Below are positions 53,245 to 64,000 of a stretch of 64,000 nucleotides of DNA, one piece after another. This stretch comes from Eurosta solidaginis (Eukaryota; Arthropoda; Insecta; Diptera; Tephritidae). Under the pieces are notes generated by a model, which was given only the letters and a program-made list of their open reading frames with translations, made no database searches and was not told where the DNA came from. The first letter of the stretch is position 1, and each line of letters begins with the position of its first letter. Location: contig NC_090322.1 in NCBI RefSeq assembly GCF_040869045.1, positions 177,024,672 through 177,088,671 of the forward strand, read 5' to 3'. The position numbers and the translations under genes are program-made.

Positions 53245-56200
53245 CTTAGGGTTAGGTTAGAGTGGCTGCCTCCGCTGTCCGATCGGAGACTCACGTAGGC
53301 CGTTGTGGCACGTTGTGTTACCACGCGGGGGCCCCTATTTCCTATTACCCTACTTTCGAAGAAGAGGTAGAAAGTTTAGACCCCAGTGAGGCTAAACCAG
53401 CGCGTTTGCCTAATGAAACGCAAGATGTCGTTTGGGTTTATAGATTCAAGCTCCGCAAGGCACCCAAAAGAGTGTCTGTGGAGGCATTGGTATCTGGTTT
53501 TTGACAGTGCGGGACAGTGGCACAGATAGTGCTCAACGCTTTCTATCTCCTCCTCGGCCCTACAGCTGCGACAGAAGTCATGAGACAGTGACCTGTAAGA
53601 AGACACACTAGTGGGCTTATAGAGATACGGTTTAACAATATCACCGATCGCGATCTCTTTTCATCCAGATTAGGCCAGATTTGCTTGGATATACTAGATG
53701 TAGGTTCCCTCGCCCATCTGGCGTTTGCCTGATCCGTGAAAAGAGATCGCAGGTGGTATTTGCAAGTGTTTAGAGGAGGGCTGGCCCAACCAGCGGAGGT
53801 TGTTGTTTGCAAGTTGGTGCCTTCCCTAGCTAGCTCATCCGCGGCGCAGTTTCCTGAGATGTCACAGTGGCCAGGAACCCATATTATGCTTAGGTTGCAA
53901 TTTTCAGCTAGTTTGTTGAGGGTTTCTCTGCACTTCAATGCCACTAGTGACGAGGTGTTACTGCATTGCAGGGATTTTATGGCAGCTTGGCTGTCAGAGA
54001 AAATTGAAATAGAATTGGTTACCTGCAGGTTAGCAAGATAGCGGGCTGCGTCCCAGATAGCTATGAGTTCAGCCTGAAATACACTGCAGTGATCAGGTAG
54101 GCGAAAGCTCTCGCTTAGATAGAGCTTCTCCGAGAATATCCCGCTGCCGACTCTGTTGTTTAGTTTAGAGTCATCTGTAAAAACGGAGATTTCGTGTGAT
54201 CCCGGCTCCACGCCGTTTGCCCACTCGTTCCTCTCTGGGATTCTTGTGGAAAATTTGTTGTCCCAGCAAGGGGGCGATGTTATATGGTCCAATTTCAAGA
54301 AGGTTTCGGGGACTTGCTTCAGGATCCGGGTGTGACCAAACCTGCAGTCCCTCCATGGTTCGATAGCGTTGAGCCTTGCCGCGTTGCAGGAGGCACAGTA
54401 TCTACCATATAGATCAGTTGTGAGAAGGAATAATATGGTTTCAAGAGCTTTGGTGGGAGTGGAGGGAAGGGCACCGTTGGTGAGCATTGCCGCCATCCTC
54501 TGCACTCTCGTTACTTTACTCTTGTTAGATTCGATATCGAGTGCCGTCCACCATACGGTGACGGCGTAGAAGAGTATGGGTCTCACCACTGCCGTATAGA
54601 TCCAATGGACTATGCGTGGCTGGAGACCCAACCTTTTTCCGATTGCCGACTTACAAGCGTAGAGAGCCATTGTGGCTTTCCTGGATCGTTCCTCCACATT
54701 TCGCTTCCAGTCAAGCTTCCTGTCTAGAATAACTCCGAGATATTTAACCTCGGTAGAGAGTTTGATATCCTTCCCGTTTAGGGACGGGAGGGTAAATTCC
54801 GGTATACTGCGTTTGCGGGTAAAAAGCACCATCTCAGTTTTTTCACTGCTGATGCTGAGTCCGCATTCCATAGACCAAGTGTTTGTTAGATTAAGAGCAT
54901 TTTGCAAGAGTTCGCCAAGCACCGGAAGGTGTTTGCCGGTAACTGTTAAGGCTATGTCATCGGCATATGCAATGACTTGGCATCCGGTGGGCTGTGGTAT
55001 AGATAACAGAGCGTTCACCGTCAGGTTCCATAGTAGAGGAGAAAGAACGCCCCCCTGGGGGGTTCCTCTGTTGGTGTACCTTATTAACGATGAGCTGCCC
55101 AGCTCAGAGATAATGATTCTCTTGTTTAGAAGGAGCTCGACGAATTTCACAAGAGGCTCTTCCACCCCTAGTGAACGTAGAGATTTTGTGACCGCTGCTG
55201 GGAGAACGTTGTTGAAGGCTCCTTCTATGTCGAGAAAGATACCCAGCGTAAATTCTTTAAAGCAAGACCCTTCTCTATCTTAGTAGTGATAGCATGTAGA
55301 GCTGTCTCTACGGATTTGTCCTTAGAGTAGGCGTGTTGGTTGTTAGAGATTAGTACCTTATTTACCGATCGTCTAATGTAGGCGTCCAGCAATCGTTCTA
55401 GAACTTTTAGGAGGAAGGAGGTCAGACTTATTGGTCTGAAATCCTTCGGACGATATCCTGCCTCCTTTGGGTATGAAGACTACCTTTGCGTTAGTCCATT
55501 CCGTGGGGATATAGACCAGGTTGAGGCAAGCCTTGTAGATTTTAGCTAGCAGCGGGCTTATAAGATCGCTCACAGCTTGCAATTCAGCGGGAAATATTCC
55601 ATCCGTTCCCGGAGATTTGAAGGGTTTAAAGGACTTGATTGCCCAGATAACTCCTTTTTCGCTTACAATGTGGTCCAGGGGTTGAAATGGCCCTGGGTTA
55701 GATTGCGTGTTTAAGATGTATGGTTGAGATCTGCAGCGTGGAAAGTGAGGCGCTTCATCAGCTGTTAGCGGTAGGCTCGGCCTACCGTGAGAAGCGTTCT
55801 TTAGGAGAGTAGAGGATAGGACTTTTTTATAAAGGTTCCAGTCCGTACGTCTCCTATTCCTGTAAGCCACCTAGCCACCTCCTTCCTGTTTGAGGTGATG
55901 AAGGTTGGTTTGTCTCCAGAGTTGCAAATACTTAGATTGTTACTTATAATAGAATCAAAAAGAGACTCACCCCTACTGTTAATGTCGGTAGAGCCCCAAG
56001 CAGTGGTATGTGCATTGGCATCGGCCCCAATTATTATCGGGAACCCTTTACTGTGGGCCTCCCGTACCGCTTTGCAGAGCCGGACCTGCACAGACGTTGG
56101 GCGATCGTGCGAGAGATATGCGGACATCAGCCAAATTGTTTGCCCCTGTAACTCGAGGCTAATACAGGTAAAGTCCTCGTCGCAAAAAATAGATAGTAAA

Positions 56201-56430
56201 ATAAATACTAGATTTTTCTTTACTAGAATACAAGATCTGATTCTACCTGTCACGGGCGGTATCACCAGCTGGTAGTCCTTAGAAAAGAGTCCACAGACCT
56301 TGCTGCCAACGACCCAAGGCTCCTGGACTAGAACGACGTCCTCATACGTTGTGCTGAGGCGCAAGATTAGGGCAGCCGAGGCTGCCTTAGAATGGTGCAG
56401 GTTTATCTGCAGTACCTGCGCGCCCTTTAC
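53245..56430 (-). pseudogene. Non-LTR retrotransposon ORF2: endonuclease, RT, RNase H
   Basis: Minus strand. The endonuclease (56430-55801) starts VLQINLHHSKAASAAL and has LVQEPWV, SAYLSHDRPT and IIGADANAHTTAWGS. The endonuclease-RT linker is disrupted after about 55860. RT follows: SFKPFKSPGTDGIFPAELQ and VVFIPKGG (55870-55373), then after small frame shifts near 55440 and 55260, GTPQGGVLSPLLWNLTVN and VIAYADDIALTV (from 55165). The 53543-55165 frame (540 codons) continues through RNase H (VFTDDSKLNNRVGSGIF, FQAELIAIWDA, IFSDSQAAIKSL, VPGHCDISGNCAADELA) to LLTGHCLM; the Cys motif CRSCRAEEEIES...CHCP is in the next frame (53606-53376). The normal TDGSK is TDDSK. The 3' end carries the reverse of GGTTAGGTTAGAGTGG at about 53245. 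Confidence 0.9.
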
Positions 56431-57485
56431 GGTTCGTTTGCGGCATCGACGTCCATCCTCTGCTGATCCGCATCGTCGGATGCCTCCTCTACGATAGTAT
56501 CGTCGAATTCGGCATCCGACGGGTCGGATTCCAGCAGAAGCTGCTCGTCCATGCCCGTAAAGAACTGGCCCGCAAACTCAGATACCGAGAGTGTATCGCT
56601 CTCGGCATCCGGAGTGCAGCGTGCCAGTTCGATATCGGCCCCATGTCCACTCAAGGTGTTGCATGGGTCCGTGAGATTCATTGTGGCGGTTGCGGATTCG
56701 CTCGAGGCGGTATCCCCAATCACCAGATCCTCCGGCGCGGTGGCGGTCCCTTCCCCAGTGCCATGGGCAGCAGATCCACTCGGGGTGTTTCTGTCTGACC
56801 CCTCGCCCTGAGGTACAGGCTCAGCCTCGTCCGGTGTTTTGCTCCTTCGTACCATCCCTTCGAATTTTCAACGTGATGGAGTAGAAGCCGTAGCTTAATA
56901 CTCCACCACATTCGTCAAGCCAAGGGAGAGAAGCCTCGTTTATGATGAAGCCAACATAACGCTGCTTCGCCCTTGTCTCGCCGACCCGGACTATCTTCCA
57001 ATCGCTCGAAGGTAGCCCCTGATTCGACTTCGTGATGGTATCCAGGATCTCGCCAGGATCCGCTATGCCGTCTGGGACCGAGGCCCAAGCTCTCGGTCTG
57101 TTCGGAATTTCTTCCACACCGACCGCATCCAACCTGGCCCCAGGCCACAGCTGTCCTAGCGAAGCTATGGCGAGTTTGTAGAGCTTGCACGAGCGCTCAT
57201 CGGCGCAGGAGACAAGCTTGACCCTACCCTGGTACCAGCCGGCCCCGGATACTTGGCCATTATGTCCTTAAAGATCCTGAGAAGGCCGTTAAGGACATCC
57301 TTCCAGTTATCCGGTGTCATGTTCCCATCCGGGTGACCGCGGTTCAAAACCGCCAGCGTAAAGTTGGCCTTAGCCGCCTCGCTGAAGGTTTTGGTCAGGG
57401 CAGGGGGTGTAGAGGTCGAAGGCCGGTGCCTTTTGGGATCGCTAGAGGCATTTCCTATAGACCTTTGTCTCGTAAGGGCCGGCAT
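56427..57485 (-). pseudogene. Non-LTR retrotransposon ORF1 (DUF4780-like)
   Basis: Minus strand, in three frames: 57485-57165 (MPALTRQRSIGNASSDPKRH, then LTPDNWKDVL-like sequence), 57132-56821 (VEEIPNRPRAWASVPDGIAD, ... NQGLPSSDWKIVRVGE, ... RYVGFIINEASLPWLDECGG), and 56855-56427 (acidic Ser/Thr/Asp tail). The middle part resembles DUF4780, a nucleic-acid-binding ORF1 domain of insect LINEs. It overlaps or abuts ORF2 at about 56430. At least two frameshifts disrupt it. With ORF2 this makes a ~4.3-kb, almost full-length element. Confidence 0.75.
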
Positions 57486-57564
57486 CTTCGGGTCAGAAGG
57501 TAGTTTGGTGGCAGAAGAGGACCTTCTAGGCCAACCCCCGGATAAACCGTTAATATAAAATATT

Positions 57565-59210
57565 TAGGATGGGAAAGTGGTAAATACCGAAATGGTAAAT
57601 ACCCGGTAAAAATGGGTAAATACCCAAATATTTACCCAAAAGAAGGGTAAAAATAATCTTTTGGAAAATATGGGAAACAAACACACAAATTCAATCCGAA
57701 ATGTACCCAATTTGTTCTATATTGGTGGGTAGTTATCCATTACGCTATCGGTTGAATTAGTGTTAATCTGTAATCCAACATTTTTCAAAAATATTTAGCC
57801 AATAATGCATGCCGTTGCAAAAATTTAAGTTTACCCAGTAAACATTTTAAGTCAAAAAAGAGTCGGAAAATTATATAAATTGAAGTGTTTACAGTCGGTA
57901 TGTGCTCATTTGGGAGGCCGAAACCATATCATATCATTTGAGCCTAAACAAGAGTCCGACATAAGTCTTGAAACGAGTTTAAACAGCTCATATTTACTCT
58001 ACTGGAACTCTCCGGCGACATTTTTAACTCTAATAAACTCTGATTATCTGACACCTTTATGGCCTATTTATTAGGCATCGTCAGCGCTTATTGGGGTCAT
58101 AGATAGTTCGACACACCTGGACAGAGCGTGGCAACTTTGCGGTCACATTCAAAATGTCGAGAAACTTCCATGAGCGGAAAAACCTCGACGCTTATACAAA
58201 AAAAGAATAGCAAGGGTAACAATAATGTAATTCATTTTGTATTAAAATGAAAAATTGTCGTAACAAAGTTTCAAAATTTGTTCCAAACTCGCTGTAAAGA
58301 ACATAAATAGTTGATAAATGATAATTTTTGCATGCTAGGTTAGGAGCTTTTAGGCAGTTAAATAAAAGGCAAAATTAAAATTTCTTCTACCCTCCTACGC
58401 GTTTCGACGCTTTTCTGATTCCTACATTGCCCACTTATTTTGGACTCGTTTCGGATTCTTAAATTATGAGCGCCGTGAGCATGTTTGAGGGTAGCTTTGT
58501 TTGCGTAAATATGTGTACCCTATAAACATTCTCTTAAAGTTCCGGAGTACAATATGGGTTCGAAAAATATCAGCTTCAAAAATGCTATCACCTTAGAACC
58601 TTTTGTGACTCCAATTTGATGAAATTATGAACAAACGAAAAATATTAAAATCAGTAAGGTAGGCAGCTCCGGAAATAAAACTCAGAAATTTTTCTGCGAC
58701 AATTTATTCTAAATAAATAATTAATTCAATGAATACTTATTTTATTTCTATCTTATCCTCGTGGGAGTTTTATCACAACAATTTTCTCCCCTATGTTTTC
58801 CGCTTAGGATATATGTCAAAAATTCTTCCTAAAAGCCCTGAAGTAGTGTCATTAGCAGTATATGACGCCAATAAGGCGGAGGCCTGTATAAGACTTATGT
58901 TAGAGGTAAAATATGAGCGTGCTAGAAGTCATATAGCATTGGCTTCAGGCTCCTAAATGAGTTCATAACGAGTGGAAACGATCAAAAGTTTGGACTCCTT
59001 TCAGACTAATTGTTGACTCCGAGTGTTTGCTGGGTTGTTTGTTTAAAATCAAAACAAACATTTTTTAATTTCAAATGACGTAATTCCAAGCAGCCTCGAT
59101 TCAAACGATTTTTAAATACCCAAAAAAAAAATACAAAAAAGGAATATTCCGGGTATTTTCCTGGTATTTACCCATAAAAATGGTAATTACCCGGTAGAAT
59201 CCCAACTCTA
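57565..59210. mobile_element. TIR element with TAGRRTGGGA ends (probable hAT-type)
   Basis: TAGGATGGGAAAGTGGTAAATACC at 57565 and the mirror of ...GGTAGAATCCCAACTCTA at 59210 are similar, followed on both sides by GGTAAATACC/GGGTATTTACC words in palindromic order. A TAGRGTTGGGA-type end is seen in hAT elements. No clear 8-bp duplication is visible. The interior is non-coding and holds another TIR element. Confidence 0.55.
57833..59035. mobile_element. ~1.2-kb TIR element with ACCCAGYAAACA ends, nested
   Basis: ACCCAGTAAACATTTTAAG...AAGAGTC at 57833 is mirrored by GACTCC...GTGTTTGCTGGGT ending 59035. The interior has no protein over 75 codons with a recognisable domain. The target duplication is not resolved. 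Confidence 0.6.
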
Positions 59211-59447
59211 GGCATAGTTAATAAATTCATCATAAAATTAAAAAAAATTTATCTAAGGAATTATGCAGTTCAGTACTTATCGGGTATTTGTAAACTGATT
59301 GCTTATTATTGCTACTACTAATATTTTTCGAAAAATCGCAAAGAAACAACACAGTTAACGGCTGTCAATTCGATTTGGGAGGAAAATGGCTGCAATTGTC
59401 AAAGAATGTGTCAGCCGAGCAAACCTCTTCTGATTATAGCTGGAAAC

Positions 59448-59651
59448 ATTGGTGCTTTATCGGTAACCGTATCGGTAACCTTTTAACAGCTGATTTGACC
59501 AACCTTATGAGAATCAATGCAATCGATTATTGGTGCCGCTAAAGTCGTAACCGTATCGTAGCCAACCAATTGGGTTTTGGTTTACCGTCGTAACGATAAA
59601 CAGCTGATTACGTTAGGGATACGGATACAGCGATACGACATACGGCACCAA
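59448..59651. mobile_element. ~204-bp MITE (CATTGGTGC ends)
   Basis: CATTGGTGCTTTATCGGTAACC at 59448 is the mirror of ...GTATCGTATGTCGG-like GCACCAATG at 59643-59651, with repeated GGTAACCGTATCG and CAGCTGATT words in both halves. Flanking octamers do not match. Non-coding. Confidence 0.6.
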
Positions 59652-59667
59652 TGACTCCGGCTTATAG

Positions 59668-60713
59668 TACAGGTCTACAAATAGGATACATATGTAGCAA
59701 CGCGCACATACACAGCCACGCTCACCTGATCAAATGCTTGTTCTTGTTCGTTTTATTTGCGGCATGGCGGAACGATACAAGGTGGCAGCATGGTGACATA
59801 CCTACATACATAAATAAGAATTCCATGTACTTTGTTTTTGTAAATTCGATGGACAAATGTCAAAATCGTACTGCGCCCGAAGTTGATGTATCAAATCAAA
59901 TAAAAAAAGGTTATAATCAGCTGTTCGATGCGGCCATCTTGTATCGTTCCGCCATGATTTGTGGATGCTATTTGGCGCTGTTGTACTTCTTAGGTCCAAG
60001 AAAAGTGTAGTAGCTGCTAACGAAAATTGCGTAAAATTTTTATCGTAAAATTACAAAGAAATATCCTTATTTACTTTCAACCGAGCACTTAATTTCATCT
60101 CCCTTTAAAATCCATATGTTTTGGACAATTTTAATTAACAAATTGTGATGTTTTATTGCCGGGGACGATTGTTAAAACACGACCAAAACCGTCTGGGGAG
60201 ATATTAATAGACGCGTTTTTGCCTCGCTTCCAATAATTCGAATACTTTTTCGCCTTTGGATTATTGATTATCCACATTTTGGGACGGGTTATTGCAGTCG
60301 ACCTCGGTTTCAAACTGTTTTTCGCGGAGAACTTTTGAACGGGTAGAAAAACTTAGCACCCGTGTTTGTATTCTTAATACTGGAATAACTATGCGTCCTC
60401 AGATACCCCAACTCAAGACTTTTGTATAATTTTCTGTAGGACCCATATAGGTGCACTACATTTTCATACTAAATTCATTCAAAAAAATTTACCATCACAG
60501 CAACCCATATCTGATATTCCGCTCCTTTTTTGTTTCCCTGCGTCGCTTTCTACGACAGCAACCCCGGTAATTTTGACACTTCGTTCAGTGTCAAACGCAT
60601 GTTCCACGCAGGTTCCACGCTAGTTTGACACTGAGCGAAGTGTCAAACTGCAGTGTGTTAGAAAGAGAAAGGAATTGTTTCCTTCTCATACATATCATAC
60701 TTGTAAACCTGTA
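59668..60713. mobile_element. Second TACAGGTYTACAAGTA MITE copy, carrying a nested MITE
   Basis: It starts TACAGGTCTACAAATAGGAT and ends CATACTTGTAAACCTGTA, in the same orientation as 47795-48676, with GTAC at both ends. Without the 194-bp nested element and its 8-bp duplication it is about 844 bp. The shared interior includes GGACGATTG..AAAACACGACCAAAACCGTC and the TTTGACACT inverted pair. Confidence 0.88.
59763..59956. mobile_element. 194-bp hAT-type MITE (CATGGCGGAACGATACAAGG family), nested
   Basis: The ends are CATGGCGGAACGATACAAGG and CTTGTATCGTTCCGCCATG. The octamers ATTTGCGG (59755-59762) and ATTTGTGG (59957-59964) differ by one base, and the empty site (TTTTTTTTGTGGATGC) is preserved in the paralogue at 47876-47890. 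It is the inverted counterpart of 36025-36218. Confidence 0.93.
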
Positions 60714-60789
60714 CTATGCTTCTGATTGAATTATGATTTCGAGCTAAATAAAAAAGTTAGCCCTCATTTTTATTTTTCAGTCAGTAAAT

Positions 60790-61012
60790 CAGTTTAAAGT
60801 AAGCTTTAATTTTTTGGTAAAGACAAAAATTGACAGAACAATGTTCTTAAATTAAGTTCAAGTAAAAAGAAACGGTAAAATTCGTGTGTACTACAATGTT
60901 AAATACAACATTTTGCGCAAGCTATCAAGCAGTCGTAGTGGCCCAGCGTTTATGATGTTGTGGTTACGATCGCGTGGCGCGAGTTCGATCACCGTCAAAC
61001 TATAAAATTTTT
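60790..61012 (+). repeat. tRNA-like SINE, second copy
   Basis: AATGTTCTTAAATTAAGTTC, ...CTATCAAGCAGTCGTAGTGG, CCCAGCG and GCGCGAGTTCGATCACCG reproduce the copy at 14045-14285 in the opposite orientation. A- and B-box-like words are present, but GTTTATGATG replaces the GGCTATGATG of the other copy, so it is not a functional tRNA gene. Confidence 0.65.
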
Positions 61013-61048
61013 TAAAGCAATATTTTAACTTTTATTTTTCGTTCAATT

Positions 61049-64000
61049 ATTATACTCAGTTGAGCAGAGCTCACAGAGTATATTAACTATGATTGGATAA
61101 CGGTTGGTTGTACAGGTATAAAGGAATCGAGATAGATATGGACTTCCATATATCAAAATAATCAGTATCGAAAAAAAATTCGATTGAGCCATGTCCGTCC
61201 GTCCGTCCGTCTGTCCGTTAGCACGATAACTTGAGTAAATTTTGAGGTATCTTGATGAAATTTGGTATGTAGGTTCCTGGGCACTCATCTCAGATCGCTA
61301 TTAAAAATGAACGATATCGGACAATAACCACGCCACCTTTTTTGATATCGAAAATTTCGAAAAATCGAAAAAGTGCGATAATTCCTTAGCAAATACGGAT
61401 AAAGCGATGAAACTTGGTAGGTGAGTTGAACTTATGACGCAGAATAGAAAACTAGTAAAATTTTGGACAATGGGCGTGGCACCGCCCACTTTTAAAAGAA
61501 GGTAATTTAGAAGTTTTGCAAGCTGTAATTTGGCAGTCGTTGAAGATATCATGATGAAATTTGGCAGGAACGTTACACTTATTACTATATGCCTGCTTAA
61601 TAAAAATTAGCAAAATCGGAAAACGACCACGCCCACTTTTTAAAAAATTTTTTTTTTAAATTCAAATTTTAAAAGAAAAGTTAATATCTTTACAGTATAT
61701 AAGTAAATTAAGTCAACATTCAACTCCAGTAATGATATGGTGCAACAAAATACAAAAATAAAAGAAAATTTCAAAATGGGCGTGGCTCCGCCCTTTTTCA
61801 TTTAATTTGTCTAGGATACTTTTAATGTCATAAGTCGAACAAAAATTTACCAATCCTTGTGAAATTTGGTAGAGGCGTAGATTGTAGGACGATAACTGTT
61901 TTCTGTGAAAAGGGGCGAAATCGGTTGAAGCCACGCCCAGTTTTTATACACAGTCGACCGTCTGTCCTTCCGCTCGGCCGTTAACACGATAACTTGAGCA
62001 AAAATCGATATATCTTTACTAAACTCAGTTGACGTACTTATCTGAACTCACTTTGTATTGGTGTAAAAAATGGCCGAAATCCGACTATGACCACGCCCAC
62101 TTTTTCGATATCGAAAATTACGAAAAATGAAAAAAATGCCATAATTATATACCAAATACGAAAAAAGGGATGAAACATGGTAATTGTATTGGTCTATTGA
62201 CGCAAAATATAACTTTAGAAAAAAACTTAGTAAAATGGGTGTGACACCTACCATATTAAGTAGAAGAAAATGAAAAAGTTTTGCAGGGCGAAATCAAAAG
62301 CCCTTGGAATCTTGGAAGGAATACTGTTCGTGGTATTAGATATATAAATAAATTAGCGGTACCCGACAGATGATGTTCTGGATCAGCCTGGTCCACATTT
62401 TGGTCGATATCTCGAAAACGCCTTCACATATGCAACTAAGGGCCACTCCCTTTTAAAACCCCCATTAATACCTTTAATTTGATACCCATATCGTACAAAC
62501 ACATTCTAGAGTCACCCCTGGTCCACGTTTATGGCGATATCTCGAAAAGGCGTCCACATATAGAACTAAGGCCCACTCCTGTTTAAAATACTCATTAACA
62601 CCTTTCATTTGATACCCATATCGTACAAACAAATTCTAGAGTCGCCCCTGGTCCACCTTTATAGCGATATTTCGAAAAGGCGTCCACCTTAAGAACTAAG
62701 GCCCACGCCCTTTTAAAATACTCATTAACACCTTTTATTTGATACCCATATCGTACAAACAAATTCTAGAGTCACCCCTGGTCCACGTTTATGGCGATAT
62801 CTCGAAAAGGCATCCACCTATAGAACTAAGGCGCACGCCCTTTTAAAATACTCATTAACACCTTTCATTTGATACCCATATAGTACAAACAAATTCTAGA
62901 GTCACCCCTGGTCCACGTTTATGGCGATATCTCGAAAAGGCGTCCACATATAGAACTAAGGCCCACTCCTTTTTAAAATACTCATTAACACCTTTCATTT
63001 GATACCCATATCGTACAAACAAATTCTAGAGTCACCCCTGGTCCGCCTCTATGGCGATATTTCGAAAAGGCGTCCACCTATAGAACTAAGGCGCACGCCC
63101 TTTTAAAATACTCATTAACACCTTTCATTTGATACCCATATCGTACAAACAAATTCTAGAGTCACTCCTGGTCCACCTTTATGGCGATATCTCGAAAGGC
63201 GTCCACCTATAGAACTAAGGCCCACGCCCTTTTAAAATACCCATTAACACCTTTTATTTGATACCCATATTATACAAACGCATTCTAGAGTCACCCCTGG
63301 TCCACTTTTATAACGATATTCCGAAAAGGCGTCCATCTATATAACTAAAGCCCACTCCCTTTTAAAACACTTATTAACACCTTTCGTTTGATACCCATAT
63401 TGTACAAACGCATTCTAGAGTCAACCCTGGTCCACTTTTATAACTATATTCCGAAAAAGCGTCCACCTATAGAACTAAGGCCCACTCCGTTTTAAAACAC
63501 TTATTAACATCTTTCGTTTGATACCCATATTGTTCAAACGCATTCTAAAGTCAACCCTGGTCCACTTTTATAACGATATTCCGAAAAGGCGTCCACCTAT
63601 AGAACTAAGGCCCACTCCGTTTTAAAACACTTATTAACACCTTTCGTTTGATACCCATATTGTAAAAACGCATTCTAAAGTCACCCCTGGTCCACTTTTA
63701 TAACGATATTCCGAAAAGGCGTTCATTAACACCTTTCATTTGATACCCATATAGTACAAACAAATTCTAGAGTCACCCCTGGTCCACCTTTATGGCGATA
63801 TCTCGAAAAGGCGTCCACATATAGAACTAAGGCCCACGCCCTCTTAAAATACTCATAACACCTTTCATTTGATACTCATATCGTACAAAAAAATTCTAGA
63901 GTCACCCCTGATCCATCTTTATGGCGATATCTCGAAACGGCGTCCATCTATAGAACTTAGGCCCACGTCCTTTTAAAATACTTATTAATAATTTTCATTT
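61049..64000 (+). mobile_element. DINE-1/Helentron-like element, truncated by window end
   Basis: It starts TATACTCAGTTGAGCAGAGC and follows 18973 onward block by block: GTCC run at 61193-61219, GGGCGTGGCACCGCCC near 61470, CCACGCCCACTTTTTCGATA near 62090. It then enters the 130-bp array at about 62385. The 3' hairpin is not reached. Identity to the 18973 copy is high (about 90% by eye). No protein is encoded. Confidence 0.68.
62385..64000 (+). repeat. 130-bp tandem repeat array, ~13 units, continuing beyond window
   Basis: It has the same unit as at 20281-22110 but is almost uniformly the TTCTAGAGTCACC variant. A locally homogenised block of four units with TCCACTTTTATAACGATATTCCG lies at about 63300-63725, ending in a shortened unit (GGCGTTCATTAACACC at about 63719) that lacks about 40 bp. 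The array is open at the right edge. Confidence 0.95.

Overview
This is a eukaryotic window, almost certainly from a higher dipteran; a tephritid fruit fly is my best guess. The evidence is AT-rich intergenic DNA, genes with short GT-AG exons and long repeat-filled introns, insect-type gene families, and a dense layer of nested transposons including a tRNA-derived SINE that I associate with tephritid genomes. No bacterial operons, CRISPR arrays, rRNA genes or genuine tRNA genes are visible.

Only two host genes can be reconstructed. (1) A six-exon, plus-strand GH20 beta-N-acetylhexosaminidase runs from 24604 to 38199 (593 aa, signal peptide, HxGGDE catalytic motif). (2) A five-exon, minus-strand EcKinase-like gene (PF02958 / DUF1679 / CHKov type, 416 aa, HxDxxxxN motif) runs from 43313 down to 38700. 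They converge tail to tail about 500 bp apart. Every splice junction of both genes conserves reading frame. Their introns hold most of the nearby repeats.

Layout. 1-2114: gypsy-type 3' LTR continuing from the left, a repeat with a MITE, and an inverted solo LTR. 4393-6640: two truncated RNase H-bearing LINE fragments, a SINE remnant and a hAT-type MITE. 8315-9322: two nearly identical 406-bp MITEs head to head, forming a 1-kb palindrome. 9625-12126: a MITE split around a Jockey/CR1-like reverse transcriptase remnant. 14045-15365: a tRNA-like SINE and a minus-strand DINE-1/Helentron-like element. 17815-24080: a full-length SINE, then a Penelope-like element that received a hAT-like insertion, which itself holds a DINE-1-like element with a 130-bp tandem array and another MITE. 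24604-38199: the hexosaminidase gene with an intronic RTE LINE, foldbacks, MITEs and LINE scraps. 38700-43313: the EcKinase gene with a LINE in intron 4. 44075-45819: a Helitron helicase scrap and a second RTE copy. 45955-47049: a ~142-bp tandem repeat and the C-terminal end of a hAT transposase. 47258-52704: a deleted gypsy element whose 5' LTR contains a PIF/Harbinger element, itself carrying a nested MITE. 53245-57545: a nearly complete non-LTR element on the minus strand. 57565-60713: nested TIR elements. 61049-64000: a second large DINE-1-like element whose 130-bp array runs off the window.

The most informative material is the insertion record. Many insertions can be verified inside this window from target-site duplications or from an uninserted paralogous copy. 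Nothing here looks like a new defence or metabolic system. The least ordinary items are the tandem arrays inside the Helentron-like repeats, the SAP-domain and coiled-coil Gag in a gypsy derivative that has lost its polymerase, and several uncatalogued MITE families.
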